From contig NZ_LBDA02000086.1 of assembly GCF_000980885.2 (NCBI RefSeq), positions 31,043 to 95,042 of the forward strand: a DNA stretch of 64,000 nt, in the 5' to 3' direction. A program made the translations under genes and the position numbers. Below the pieces are notes generated by a model, which worked only from the letters and a program-made list of their open reading frames with translations, searched no databases and had not been told where the DNA came from. Shown here one piece after another: positions 33,227 to 41,760 of the stretch. Each line of letters opens with the position of its first letter. Position 1 is the first letter of the stretch. Origin of the DNA: Streptomyces malaysiense. GTDB lineage: Bacteria; Actinomycetota; Actinomycetes; Streptomycetales; Streptomycetaceae.

Positions 33227-34266
33227 CCGTCGCCGGGTATCTCGCCGTGGACTCCGGCGGCTCCGGCCTGCGGATCGCCGTCGGCGTGCCGGGGCGGGCG
33301 CCCTCGGCGCAGCGGGAGACCCGGGAGCCGGTCCGCACCGGCGCGCGCGGCATCGACCCGGGCCATCTGATGTCCCGACTCGTGCCGCTGGCGAGGGAAT
33401 CTGCGGCGGAGGCGGGCGTGGCCGAGCTGGGTACGGCCGTCGTCGGGGCCGCCGGGTTCGCCACCCTGGGCGACGCCCTGCGCGCCGAACTGCCGGACGC
33501 CTTGGCCCGCGAACTGGGGGTACGACGGGTCGCGCTCGCCGCCGACGCCGTCACCGCGTACGCCGGGGCCCTCGGTTCCCGGCCGGGCGCGGTGCTCGCC
33601 GCGGGCACCGGACTGATCGCGATCGGCACCGACCTCACCGGCTGGCGGCGGGCCGACGGCTGGGGGCATCTGCTGGGCGACTGCGGCGGCGGCGCCTGGA
33701 TCGGCCGGGCCGGTCTGGAGGCGGCGCTGCGGGCCCACGACGGCCGCTCGGGCGGCTCGGCCGCACTGCTGAGGTGCGCCGAGGACCAGTTCGGGCCGGT
33801 ACGCGAACTGCCGGGCCGGCTCTACCCGAGGACCGACCGGCCCGCCGTGCTCGCCTCGTTCGCGCCCAGGGTGGCCGACTGCTCAGCCGACGACCCTGTG
33901 GCGGCGGACATCCTGCGTACGGCGGCGCGGCACATGGCCGACTCCGCGGCGGCCGTGTGCCCGGCGGACGGGACTCCCGAAGTGGCGCTCACGGGTGGCC
34001 TGTCGAAGATGGGCGACGCCCTGCTCGCGCCGCTGCGCGAGGAGTTGGCACGGCGGCTGCCGCACACCCGCCAGGTGCCGCCCGGGGGTGACCCGTTGCA
34101 CGGCGCCGTGCGGATCGCGGCCGAGCTGGCGAGCGGACGGCTCTCACTGCCGGCTGAACCCGCGATGCTGCACGTCACGGCCGCCGCCCGTAAACGAGCA
34201 GACAAAACCGGACGGATACCGCTCACCTGCACCCTCCCCGAACAGGGCCATCCGGGAAACCAGTAA
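33223..34266 (+). CDS. N-acetylglucosamine kinase-like protein (BadF/BadG/BcrA/BcrD ATPase family)
   Basis: A 347-residue actin-fold sugar kinase. The phosphate-1 loop is GYLAVDSGGSGLRIAVGVPG; AVVGAAGFATLG, VLAAGTGLIAIGTDLTGWRR and GGGAWIGRAGLEAALRA follow, then the adenosine-loop part VALTGGLSKMGDALLAPLR. The family phosphorylates GlcNAc or related sugars. It overlaps ung by 4 nt. About 3 kb away a lactonase gene carries a DasR-type operator, which also relates to GlcNAc metabolism, so a GlcNAc-linked role is plausible. The C-terminal ~30 residues are basic and poorly conserved. Confidence 0.82.
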   Translation: MTVAGYLAVDSGGSGLRIAVGVPGRAPSAQRETREPVRTGARGIDPGHLMSRLVPLARESAAEAGVAELGTAVVGAAGFATLGDALRAELPDALARELGVRRVALAADAVTAYAGALGSRPGAVLAAGTGLIAIGTDLTGWRRADGWGHLLGDCGGGAWIGRAGLEAALRAHDGRSGGSAALLRCAEDQFGPVRELPGRLYPRTDRPAVLASFAPRVADCSADDPVAADILRTAARHMADSAAAVCPADGTPEVALTGGLSKMGDALLAPLREELARRLPHTRQVPPGGDPLHGAVRIAAELASGRLSLPAEPAMLHVTAAARKRADKTGRIPLTCTLPEQGHPGNQ

Positions 34267-34277
34267 CATGCGGCGCC

Positions 34278-35204
34278 ATGAGCTCCTCCACTGGACCCGA
34301 GTCCGGCCTCCCAGTACGAATGCCGCGACCCCGCCAGCCCGGACGGCACCGCCGGCCCGAACCGCTGGTGGCTCCCGAGGGCGCGCCCGCGCTCGTCCTC
34401 GCGGTGCCCGGTGTGCCCAGCGCTGCCACGCGTGGCCTCGCCGAGGAGGTCGTGAGCATCGCCCGTTCCGAGCTGCCGGGCCTGGACGCCCGGATCGGCT
34501 ACCTGGACGGTGACGACGCCGAGTTCCCCTCCCTGCGGTCGGTGCTGGCGCACGCCGCCGGGGAGCGCACGGCCCGCTACGAGCAGGCGGTCGCCGCCGG
34601 TGTCGAGGGCCTTCGCGAGCCCGACGGCCCGGTCGCCGTCGTCGTACCGCTGCTGGCCGGTCCGGACAACGCGCTGCTGCGGCAGATCCGCCAGTCGGTG
34701 AACGAGAGCCGGGTCGCGGCCGAGCTGACCGATGTCCTCGGCCCGCACCCGCTGCTCGCCGAGGCGCTGCACGTGCGGCTGTCCGAGGCGGGCCTGGCCC
34801 GTGCCGACCGTGCCCGGCTGTTCACCGTGGCCACGGCCGCCGACGGCATCGTGCTCGCCTCCGTGGGCGGCGAGGAGGCCGTGCAGGCGGCCGGGATCAC
34901 CGGCATGCTGCTCGCCGCGCGCCTGGCCGTGCCGGTGATGGCGGCGGCCCTGGACCAGGAGGGTTCCATCTCCTCGGTCGCCGATCAGCTGCGCTCCTCC
35001 GGTTCGCAGCAGCTGGCGCTCGCACCGTACCTGGTCGGCCCGGAGATCGACGCGACGCTGCTCGCGGCCGCCGCCGAGGAGGCGGGCTGCTCGATGGCCG
35101 AGCCGCTGGGCGCCTACCCGGCGATCGGCAAGCTGGCCCTCGCGAAGTACACGACGGCCCTGGGCATCGCGCCGCAGCAGGCGCAGGGCACCCCGGTCCG
35201 CTGA
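34278..35204 (+). CDS. CbiX/sirohydrochlorin-chelatase-like protein
   Basis: A 308-residue protein with two related chelatase-like halves: APALVLAVPGVPSAATRGLA..GPVAVVVPLLAG and TVATAADGIVLASVGGEEAV..QQLALAPYLVGPEIDATLL. The layout is that of class II chelatases (CbiX/SirB), which put Co or Fe into sirohydrochlorin. However, the usual first catalytic motif HGSR is absent (it reads VPGVPS), and His is scarce in the first half. I therefore doubt a normal chelatase activity. The N-terminal ~35 residues are basic and probably disordered. No cobalamin or sirohaem genes are nearby. The gene follows the kinase by 11 bp, possibly in one operon. Confidence 0.7.
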   Translation: MSSSTGPESGLPVRMPRPRQPGRHRRPEPLVAPEGAPALVLAVPGVPSAATRGLAEEVVSIARSELPGLDARIGYLDGDDAEFPSLRSVLAHAAGERTARYEQAVAAGVEGLREPDGPVAVVVPLLAGPDNALLRQIRQSVNESRVAAELTDVLGPHPLLAEALHVRLSEAGLARADRARLFTVATAADGIVLASVGGEEAVQAAGITGMLLAARLAVPVMAAALDQEGSISSVADQLRSSGSQQLALAPYLVGPEIDATLLAAAAEEAGCSMAEPLGAYPAIGKLALAKYTTALGIAPQQAQGTPVR

Positions 35205-35226
35205 CCGCACGGAGATCCGGACGAGC

Positions 35227-35255
35227 AGGGCCCACTCCCCACGGGGGCGGGCCCT
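35227..35255. terminator. Bidirectional terminator
   Basis: AGGGCCC...GGGCCCT with an inner CCCC/GGGG pair (AC loop), between the convergent CbiX-like and lactonase genes; followed by TT. Confidence 0.7.
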
Positions 35256-35286
35256 TCGCCGTGCCGGGTCCGGTGGCGCGCCCCGC

Positions 35287-36312
35287 TCAGCCGAAGACGA
35301 CGCACGAAGCCGCGGCGACCTGCACCGAGCCGTCGTAGCGCGGAACGCCCGTCGCCCCGTCCACGGCGAACCAGCTGACGTCGCCGGAGCGCTCGTTCGC
35401 CACGTACAGGAAGCCGTCGCGCTCGGCCAGGGCTCGGGGCCAGTGGCCGCCGCAGGGCACGGTGCCGAGCGGCCTGAGGCCGTCCGCCTCGACAGCCAGC
35501 ACCGACAGGACGTCCTCGCCCCGGGTCGCGGCCCACACGAAGCGGCCGTCGGGGGCGACCACGATCCCCGAGGGGTAGGCGTCGCCGGCCGGGGCGCCCG
35601 GCAGCAGCGGGACCTCGGTGAGCGGTTTCAGGGAGCCGGCCGAGGCGTCCCAGCGGCACACGGTCACCGTCGGGGTGAGTTCGTTGACGACGTAGGCGCG
35701 CTCACCGTCGGGATGGAAGGCCAGGTGGCGGGGCCCGGAGCCGGGCCTCAGGGCGCACTCGCGGTGCAGCGCCGGGGCGCCGGCCTCCAGCGTGCACACC
35801 CGCACCGAGTCGGTGCCGAGGTCGACGCTCACCGCCCAGCGGCCGCTCGGGTCCGGCTGCACCTGGTGGGCGTGCGGGCCGCGCTGCCGGCGGTCGTGCG
35901 GCCCCGAGCCGGTGTGCTGGAGCCGCCCGGAAGGCTTCGCGGCGAGGGTGCCGTCCGGGCGCAGCGGTACGGCGGTGACGCTGCCGCAGCCGTAGTTGGC
36001 GGTCAGCACGTGCCCGGCGTACAGGCTCAGATGGGTGGGTCCGCTGCCGTCCACCGGCACGGACGGTCCGGCGAGTTCCGGACGGCCGCCGTCGACGCGG
36101 TAGGCGGCCACGGCGCCTTCGGCGGTCTCGCTGACCGCGTAGAGCATGGCGCCGTCCGGGGAGACGGTCAGGTAGGAGGGATCGGGTACGTCGTTGACGG
36201 CGGCGACGAGGGCCAGGGCGCCGCCCTCCGCCGCGACCTCGGCGGTGACCAGCCCCGGGCCGCCGGCCGCCGTGAACGACCCGATGAACGCCCTGCCGCC
36301 GCTCCGCACCAC
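35287..36312 (-). CDS. Lactonase family protein (6-phosphogluconolactonase-like seven-bladed propeller)
   Basis: A 341-residue propeller of the Pgl/YbhE type: AFIGSFTAAGGPGLVTAEVA at the N terminus, repeated blade motifs such as DPSYLTVSPDGAMLYAVSE, GPTHLSLYAGHVLTANYGCG, GPHDRRQRGPHAHQVQPDPS, GPRHLAFHPDGERAYVVNEL and GDAYPSGIVVAPDGRFVWAA, and GGHWPRALAERDGFLYVANE. The family hydrolyses 6-phosphogluconolactone or other lactones, and members vary. The start is GTG 36312, with GAGGGG upstream. A palindrome matching the DasR core lies 55-70 bp upstream of it, suggesting control by GlcNAc-6-P-type signals. Confidence 0.88.
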   Translation of the reverse strand: MVRSGGRAFIGSFTAAGGPGLVTAEVAAEGGALALVAAVNDVPDPSYLTVSPDGAMLYAVSETAEGAVAAYRVDGGRPELAGPSVPVDGSGPTHLSLYAGHVLTANYGCGSVTAVPLRPDGTLAAKPSGRLQHTGSGPHDRRQRGPHAHQVQPDPSGRWAVSVDLGTDSVRVCTLEAGAPALHRECALRPGSGPRHLAFHPDGERAYVVNELTPTVTVCRWDASAGSLKPLTEVPLLPGAPAGDAYPSGIVVAPDGRFVWAATRGEDVLSVLAVEADGLRPLGTVPCGGHWPRALAERDGFLYVANERSGDVSWFAVDGATGVPRYDGSVQVAAASCVVFG

Positions 36313-36679
36313 CGCTGTCCCCTCTCGGTCGAGCCCGTCACGGGCCGACGGTAGCAGCCGACCCGCGTCGGTCTAGACCAAGAGGACGGCGTGGGCCGGG
36401 AGTCCTTCACTCCGGTGCGGCATCCCGCGAGGCGGAGCCGCGGCCGGCGGCGCGGCGGTTCCCCAGGGGCGCCGGGAGCCGTGCGACCGGCCACGGCGGA
36501 CCACGCCCGCACCCCGCTCACCTGCCGCCCCGGTGATTTCTCACCGGCCGCCGGGCATCACGCCCCCACCGGCCTCGATCCCCCGGCGCCCACAAGGGTT
36601 CCGCGAGCGCGGCCGGCGGCCCGCCTGGCCGAGCTCCTTCGTAGCGCATCACCTGCAGGGCGACACGGGGCGGCGGCCG
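36313..36679. other. Intergenic region with the dre-like site
   Basis: 367 bp between the FUSC gene's stop and the lactonase start. It holds the dre-like palindrome near 36374. Otherwise translations are Pro/Arg-rich, with no recognisable gene. Confidence 0.4.
36367..36382. promoter_or_regulatory. DasR-responsive element (dre)-like palindrome
   Basis: The sequence GTCGGTCTAGACCAAG contains the uninterrupted core GGTCTAGACCA. From memory, the Streptomyces dre consensus is ACTGGTCTAGACCAGT; this matches 11 of 16, including all central bases. It lies about 55 bp upstream of the lactonase start, in its promoter region. Confidence 0.65.
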
Positions 36680-38176
36680 TCAGGCCGTGACGGGGCCTTG
36701 CAGCGGGACCGCGAGCGCTTTCAGTGCCTGTTCCAGGCCATGCAGATGGGCCAGGGCCAGTTCGCCACCGGAAGGATGTGGTGTCGCAACCGCGGCATGA
36801 CCCTCGCTCGGCGTGACACCGGGCGTGATGAGTGCCTCCACCGCTGCCTCCACCCGCCAGCAAGCCGCCGCAAGCCTCGCGTCGTGGGAAGCGTCCGGAT
36901 CAGCAGCGACCGATGCCAGGCCACGCACCTCGCGGGCACACCGGTCCAGCAGCTCGATCACCTGACGGGCCCGCGCCTTACGCGCCCGCAGCGGAGTGAA
37001 CGGGTGCACCAGCGGCGCCAGCGACAGCCTCACCCTGCCCAACAGCAGCTCCAGTTCGGCTACGTACCGGGCCGGATCCGCAGCCGGAGAGCCGGCCAGG
37101 CGGGCCGCGGCCTCAGAAGTGCACGCATGGACACAGTGCAGCGCTCGCTGGATCCATGCGTCGGTGGTGGCGTGCGTGGTCACCGGCAGGACCAACAACA
37201 CCGCGAGCCCCGCGCCGAGCGCCCCCACTCCCGTCTCCATCACACGCAGAGCGAGCAGCCCCGGACTCAGCACCCCCAACAGGCCGTACAACAGCCCGGC
37301 CATCACCGTCACCGCAAGCATCATCCACGTGTACGACACCGCCGCCGTATAGAAGATGCCGAACACGCAGACCGCGACAAGCGCCGCGGTGGGAGCACCG
37401 GCCCCATCCAGCGGCACAGCGATCACCAGGCCGATGGCGATACCGATCACCGTGCCCAGAACCCTGCGAAAGCCCCGCACCAGGGTCTCGCCCCGCGAGG
37501 TGGTGTTCACGAAGATCCACCACACCGCGCCCACAGCCCAGTACCAGCGCTCGTGCGACACCAGCTGCCCCACCAGCAGAGCGAAAGCGCCGCCCGCCAT
37601 CCCTTGGATCGCGTGGCGCGTGGTCACCCGGGCAAAGCCCGTACCACCCGGCCCTGCCACCGCGACAGCGGGCGGCGACAGCCGCCGCTCGAAACACCAC
37701 AGGCCGAAGCGCACCGCTGAGGACGCCAGCAGGGCAAGGGCCACCGCCGCACAGAGCTCCGGCAACTGGCCCGTCACCGCACGCAGGAACTGCGCCGCGA
37801 AAAACATCATGAACGCGAAAGTCCCCAGCGCGTGGCCCCGCGGCCCCCACCGGCGGGCGTACATCCCCGCGCCGAGGACGGCGACAAAGGCCACGTCCCG
37901 CGCCCACGCGTATTCGTGCAGCACCGCCGCGAGAGCCAGCACCGGGAAACCCGCCGCCGGCAGGAGAACCGTGGTGACCGCCTGCCCCCGCACCGAACCA
38001 TCGGCCACCGTGAACAAGGCGAGCAGTGCGGCAAGCCCGCCGGCGATCGCCGCCGGCAGCGACCGCGTCGCCAGATCCGACACCGTCACCGCCAGACCGA
38101 CACCCAGGACACCCCGCGCGGCACTGCGCAACCTCAGCCGCCCCGGATCCGGCGCGACGAACACCCGCTTCAACAC
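36680..38176 (-). CDS. FUSC-family membrane transporter (second copy in window)
   Basis: A 498-residue FUSC-type protein. The N-terminal hydrophobic block (AARGVLGVGLAVTVSDLATR; IAGGLAALLALFTVADGSVR; about residues 15-165) and second block (RWYWAVGAVWWIFVNTTSRG, RGFRRVLGTVIGIAIGLVIA; about 210-340) flank shorter soluble parts, and a helical cytoplasmic tail follows. Its likely substrate is an aromatic or other organic acid, by family analogy. GTG 38176 (MLKRVFVAPDPGRLR) has GGGGAGA upstream. The frame stays open to 38434, but that extension belongs to a truncated copy of the same gene (see the pseudogene at 38332-38654). Confidence 0.85.
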   Translation of the reverse strand: MLKRVFVAPDPGRLRLRSAARGVLGVGLAVTVSDLATRSLPAAIAGGLAALLALFTVADGSVRGQAVTTVLLPAAGFPVLALAAVLHEYAWARDVAFVAVLGAGMYARRWGPRGHALGTFAFMMFFAAQFLRAVTGQLPELCAAVALALLASSAVRFGLWCFERRLSPPAVAVAGPGGTGFARVTTRHAIQGMAGGAFALLVGQLVSHERWYWAVGAVWWIFVNTTSRGETLVRGFRRVLGTVIGIAIGLVIAVPLDGAGAPTAALVAVCVFGIFYTAAVSYTWMMLAVTVMAGLLYGLLGVLSPGLLALRVMETGVGALGAGLAVLLVLPVTTHATTDAWIQRALHCVHACTSEAAARLAGSPAADPARYVAELELLLGRVRLSLAPLVHPFTPLRARKARARQVIELLDRCAREVRGLASVAADPDASHDARLAAACWRVEAAVEALITPGVTPSEGHAAVATPHPSGGELALAHLHGLEQALKALAVPLQGPVTA

Positions 38177-38331
38177 GACATCTCCCCGACGCCCAAAACG
38201 ATCAATCCACGAAACCGACACACAGTCAGGAAGGTCGGCAAAAGGTCGGCATCCGTCCACCCACGGACTGCCGAACATGCCCGCCCTCGCACATCGAGCG
38301 ACGCCAAGAAAACCGCGCCTGGTCTGCGAAA

Positions 38332-38654
38332 ACACGCCCCATGCCCCGGCCCCGACGGCGGCGGGGAAGGCGACGTCCCGGGCCACCGGGCACGGGTGCG
38401 GCGCGGCCGCGGCGCCGAGCACCGGCAGGCCCACGACCTGCAGCAGCGCGGTGGACCGCCTGCCCGCGCACGGTGGGGTCGGCGACCGTGAACAGCGCGA
38501 GCAGCACGGCGAGGCAGCCGGCGACCGCGCCGACGACGAAGTGCCCGGCGAGCAGGCAGACCGCGGCGGCGAGGCCGATACCGAGGACGGCCCGGGACAC
38601 CCGGCGCGGTCGCGCCCGGCCCGGGTCCGGAGCCACGAACACCTTCTTCAGCAC
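38332..38654 (-). pseudogene. Truncated, frameshifted 5' copy of the FUSC gene
   Basis: Starting at GTG 38654, with an intact GGGAGG 6 nt upstream, the frame reads MLKKVFVAPDPGRARPRR then GCLAVLLALFTVADPTVRGQ, a close copy of the start of the FUSC gene at 38176 (MLKRVFVAPDPGR..LALFTVADGSVRGQ). After RGQAV the match moves to another frame (one extra base, or two missing, near 38450), continuing LLQVVGLPVLGAAAAPHPCP then VARDVAFPAAVGAGAW, matching FPVLALAAVLHEYAWARDVA in the intact gene. Similarity then stops at about 38332. It is the first ~108 codons of a duplicated FUSC gene, dead by frameshift and truncation. Confidence 0.8.
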
Positions 38655-38786
38655 TGCCGTCCTCCCGACGGACACCTTGGAGGACCAAGGAAGACCGGAA
38701 AACAAAAGGCGCCGCGGGGGTCCGCAGCGCCATCGACATGCCCATGAGAGCATCCCCTGCCGCACTGGCTCAAGTGAAGCCCGATC

Positions 38787-38897
38787 CAGTGGGCCAATGG
38801 TCCATCAACGAGCCCTCTCTCGGACATCGCGCAACGCCAACGGCGCAGGTCGAGCGGTGCAGTGGGCCGAACGGGTACTGGGCCATTGGTACAGTCG
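38787..38897. promoter_or_regulatory. Cluster of repeated sites upstream of the lrp gene
   Basis: CAGTGGGCCAATGGTCCATC (38787-38806) and TACTGGGCCATTGGTACAGT (38876-38895) share A(G/C)TGGGCCA(A/T)TGGT.CA. A third, shorter CAGTGGGCC is at 38860-38868. The TGG.CCA(A/T)TGG.CA arrangement is partly symmetrical. It lies between the lrp start (38904) and the dead FUSC copy, so it probably bound the Lrp protein. Confidence 0.6.
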
Positions 38898-38903
38898 TAC
38901 ATC

Positions 38904-39380
38904 ATGGCCGTGGACGAGCTCGACACCCGCATCCTGCGGCTGCTCCTGGAGCAGCCGCGCACCAGCGTGCGCGAGTACGCCCGGATTCTCGGCATAGCCC
39001 GGGGCACGCTCCAGGCCCGGCTCGACCGCATGGAGCGGGACGGCGTGATCACCGGTACGGGCCCCTCCCTGTCCCCCGCCGCCCTGGACCACCCGGTGCT
39101 GGCGTTCGTGCACATCGAGGTCACCCAGGGCCACCTGGACGACGTCGGGGACGCGCTGGCGGCGGTGCCGGAGATCGTGGAGGCGTTCTCGATCACGGGC
39201 GGGGGTGACCTGCTGGCGCGGGTGGTGGGCCGGGACAACGCCCATCTGGAGGACGTCATCCAGAAGCTGATCAGTCTGCCGGGCGTGGTGCGCACCCGCA
39301 CCGAGGTCGCGCTGCGCGAGCGCGTCCCCTACCGGCTGGGGCCCCTGGTGGCGTCGGTGGGCCGAGCCGCCCGCGCCTGA
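38904..39380 (+). CDS. Lrp/AsnC-family transcriptional regulator
   Basis: A 158-residue single-unit Lrp/AsnC regulator. The N-terminal HTH is LDTRILRLLLEQPRTSVREY then ARILGIARGTLQARLDRMER, followed by GVITGTGPSL and the RAM effector domain (VLAFVHIEVTQGHLDDVGDA; AFSITGGGDLLARVVGRDNA). Such proteins form octamers and sense amino acids. The ATG at 38904 lies 7 bp after the last repeated site. It is divergent from the FUSC pseudogene/FUSC gene, so it once, and possibly still, controls the transporter region. The downstream HAD gene is 19 bp away and probably co-transcribed. Confidence 0.92.
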   Translation: MAVDELDTRILRLLLEQPRTSVREYARILGIARGTLQARLDRMERDGVITGTGPSLSPAALDHPVLAFVHIEVTQGHLDDVGDALAAVPEIVEAFSITGGGDLLARVVGRDNAHLEDVIQKLISLPGVVRTRTEVALRERVPYRLGPLVASVGRAARA

Positions 39381-39399
39381 CCCGGGCATCCTGGAGCGC

Positions 39400-40092
39400 A
39401 TGAGCGATCTCGGCGCCCTCGCGGTCATCTTCGATCTCGATGGAACGCTGGTGGACAGCGAGCCGAACTACTTCGCGGCGAGCCGCCGGACCCTGGCCGA
39501 GTACGGCGTCCCGGACTACACCTGGGCGGACCACGAGAGCTACGTCGGCGTCAGCACCCGGGACACGGTCCTGCTCTGGCGGGAGCGCTACGGGCTGCGG
39601 GTACCCGCCGGGGAGCTGCTGGCCGCGGCGGACCGGCGCTATCTGGAGCTGGCCCGCGCCCGCACCCGCGTGTATCCGGAGATGCGGGCGCTGCTGGAAC
39701 TGCTGGCCGCCGACGGTGTACCGACGGCGGTGGCCTCGGGATCCTCCCCCGAGGCCATGGCCGCGGTCCTCGCCGGCACGGGCCTGGACGCCCTGGTCCG
39801 CGTGGTGGTCTCGGCGGCCGACGTCCCGCGCGGCAAACCGGCACCGGACACCTTCCTGGAGGCCGCCCGGCGGCTCGGCGCCGATCCGTACGACTGCGTG
39901 GTGCTGGAGGACGCGGCGCCGGGCGCGGCCGCCGCGCACGCCGCCGGGATGCGCTGCATCGCCGTCCCCTACGTCGACGGGCAGGCCGACGATCCGGGGT
40001 TCGCCACGGCGAGCCTGCTGCTGCGCGGCGGGCAGAAGGAGTTCACGGCCCGCTCGGCGTACGCGTGGCTCCGGGAACCGGCCGCCGGGTAA
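39400..40092 (+). CDS. HAD-family phosphatase (beta-phosphoglucomutase-like)
   Basis: A 230-residue HAD hydrolase with a helical cap. Motif I is complete (VIFDLDGTLVDSEPNYF), as are motif II TAVASGSSPEAM, motif III DVPRGKPAPDTFLEAA and motif IV CVVLEDAAPGAAAAHAAGMR. The subgroup dephosphorylates sugar phosphates or similar small molecules; LVDSEP is typical of the PGM-like branch. It lies 19 bp after the lrp gene. Confidence 0.9.
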   Translation: MSDLGALAVIFDLDGTLVDSEPNYFAASRRTLAEYGVPDYTWADHESYVGVSTRDTVLLWRERYGLRVPAGELLAAADRRYLELARARTRVYPEMRALLELLAADGVPTAVASGSSPEAMAAVLAGTGLDALVRVVVSAADVPRGKPAPDTFLEAARRLGADPYDCVVLEDAAPGAAAAHAAGMRCIAVPYVDGQADDPGFATASLLLRGGQKEFTARSAYAWLREPAAG

Positions 40093-40200
40093 GTCGCCGC
40101 GCACGACCCGATATGGGCCGCTCATGGCAGGACAAACACCGACGCGCCGGATTTTCCCCTGTTACCCGCCGAGGGCCCGGCCGCTGCTTAGCGTGGCCCC

Positions 40201-41676
40201 ATGACCATGGACACGGCCCGGCCGGCCGACGACCGGCGCCGCTGGCAGGCGCTCTGGGTCTGTCTGACGGCGGGCTTCATGACGCTGCTCGACAGCTCGA
40301 TCGTGAATGTCGCCCTCCCCTCGATGGAACGCGGCCTCGGCGCCGACACGGCCGCCCTGTCCTGGGTCGTCTCGGGCTACGCGCTCACCTTCGGACTCGC
40401 TCTCGTGCCCGCCGGGCGGCTCGGCGACCTGCGTGGGCGCCGGACGGTCTTCCTGTACGGGCTCGCCCTGTTCACGCTGGCCTCGGCGGCGTGCGGGCTG
40501 GCCACCGACGCCGGCTGGCTGGTGTTCTTCCGGCTGTCGCAGGGCGTGGCCTCGGGCATCCTGGCGCCGCAGACCACGGGGCTGATCCAGCAGATGTTCC
40601 GGGGCACCGAGCGGGCGCGGGCGTTCGGCATGCTGGGCAGCGTCGTCGGGCTGTCCACGGCGATCGGCCCGCCCGCCGGCGGACTGCTGATCCATCTGTT
40701 CGGCACCGACGACGGCTGGCGCTGGGTGTTCTACGTCAACCTGCCGATCGGGGTCGCCGCCTTCTGCGCCGCGCTGCGGCTGCTGCCGCGCACCCCGCGC
40801 GCGACCGGCAGGCGCGAGGGCGTCGACCTGCCCGGTGTGCTGCTCCTCGGCACGGGCGTGCTGGCGCTGATGCTGCCCCTGGTGCAGGAGCAGCAGTGGA
40901 CGGGCCGGCTGAAGTGGGCGCTGCTGCCGGTGGCCGCGCTGCTGCTGGCGGGGTTCTGGGCGTGGGAGCGGTGGCAGGGTTGGTGGGGCCGGGCGCCGTT
41001 GCTGGACATGCGGCTGTTCGCCCAGCGGTCCTTCTCGCTCGGAGTGCTGCTGAATCTGGTCTACTTCGCGGGTTTCACCACGCTCTTCTTCGTCTACACG
41101 CTGTTCCTCCAGAACGGCGTCGGCTACACCGCGCTCGCCGCCGGGTTCTCCTCGCTGCCGTTCGCGTGCGGTTCGGCGATCGGCGCGGCGATGAGCGGCC
41201 GACTCGTCGTGCGGCACGGACGCAAGCTGGTGATCGCCGGGCTCGCCGTGGTGGCGCTGGGCCTGCTCGTGGTGATCGCGGCGGTGCAGCTGGTGCCGGG
41301 GCAGGGCGTGGCCTGGGCGGCGGCGCTGCCCCTCCTGGTCGCGGGCCTCGGTTCGGGCATCACCATCTCCCCCAACACCACGCTCACCCTGGCGAGCGTT
41401 CCGGTGCAGCGGGCCGGGGCGGCGGGCGGGGTGCTGGTGACCGCGCAGCGCATCGGCTCGGCAGCCGGCATCGCCGCCGTGGGCGCCGTGTACTTCGCCC
41501 ATCTGGCCAACCACGGCAGCCCGGCGACCGCGCTCCAGCTGGGCCTGCTGACGGCCGTGGGCATCATCGTCCTCGCCCTGGTCCTCGCGGTGGCCGACCT
41601 GCGGGAACGGCGGACGGAGCCGCTGGGCGCGGTGCGTGATGCGGCGCGGCCGGAGGAACACGATCAGGCGGTTTGA
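40201..41676 (+). CDS. MFS transporter, DHA2 (EmrB/QacA-like) drug exporter type
   Basis: A 491-residue major-facilitator protein with about 14 membrane segments. Signatures: TAGFMTLLDSSIVNVALPSM (helix 1, DHA2 motif D1), motif A in PAGRLGDLRGRRTVFLYGLA, motif C region in GMLGSVVGLSTAIGPPAGGL, and NLPIGVAAF after helix 6. It exports hydrophobic drugs or metabolites with proton coupling. No TetR/MarR gene adjoins it on the same strand; its regulator is not obvious. It is convergent with the LysR-domain gene, with an 84-bp gap. Confidence 0.9.
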   Translation: MTMDTARPADDRRRWQALWVCLTAGFMTLLDSSIVNVALPSMERGLGADTAALSWVVSGYALTFGLALVPAGRLGDLRGRRTVFLYGLALFTLASAACGLATDAGWLVFFRLSQGVASGILAPQTTGLIQQMFRGTERARAFGMLGSVVGLSTAIGPPAGGLLIHLFGTDDGWRWVFYVNLPIGVAAFCAALRLLPRTPRATGRREGVDLPGVLLLGTGVLALMLPLVQEQQWTGRLKWALLPVAALLLAGFWAWERWQGWWGRAPLLDMRLFAQRSFSLGVLLNLVYFAGFTTLFFVYTLFLQNGVGYTALAAGFSSLPFACGSAIGAAMSGRLVVRHGRKLVIAGLAVVALGLLVVIAAVQLVPGQGVAWAAALPLLVAGLGSGITISPNTTLTLASVPVQRAGAAGGVLVTAQRIGSAAGIAAVGAVYFAHLANHGSPATALQLGLLTAVGIIVLALVLAVADLRERRTEPLGAVRDAARPEEHDQAV

Positions 41677-41760
41677 GACCGTGCCGGCGGCCAAGGCCGG
41701 CGGCCGTCCTCGACGGTCCACGGGTGCCCCCGCACGGCCCGCCGACACCACCGCGCGACC

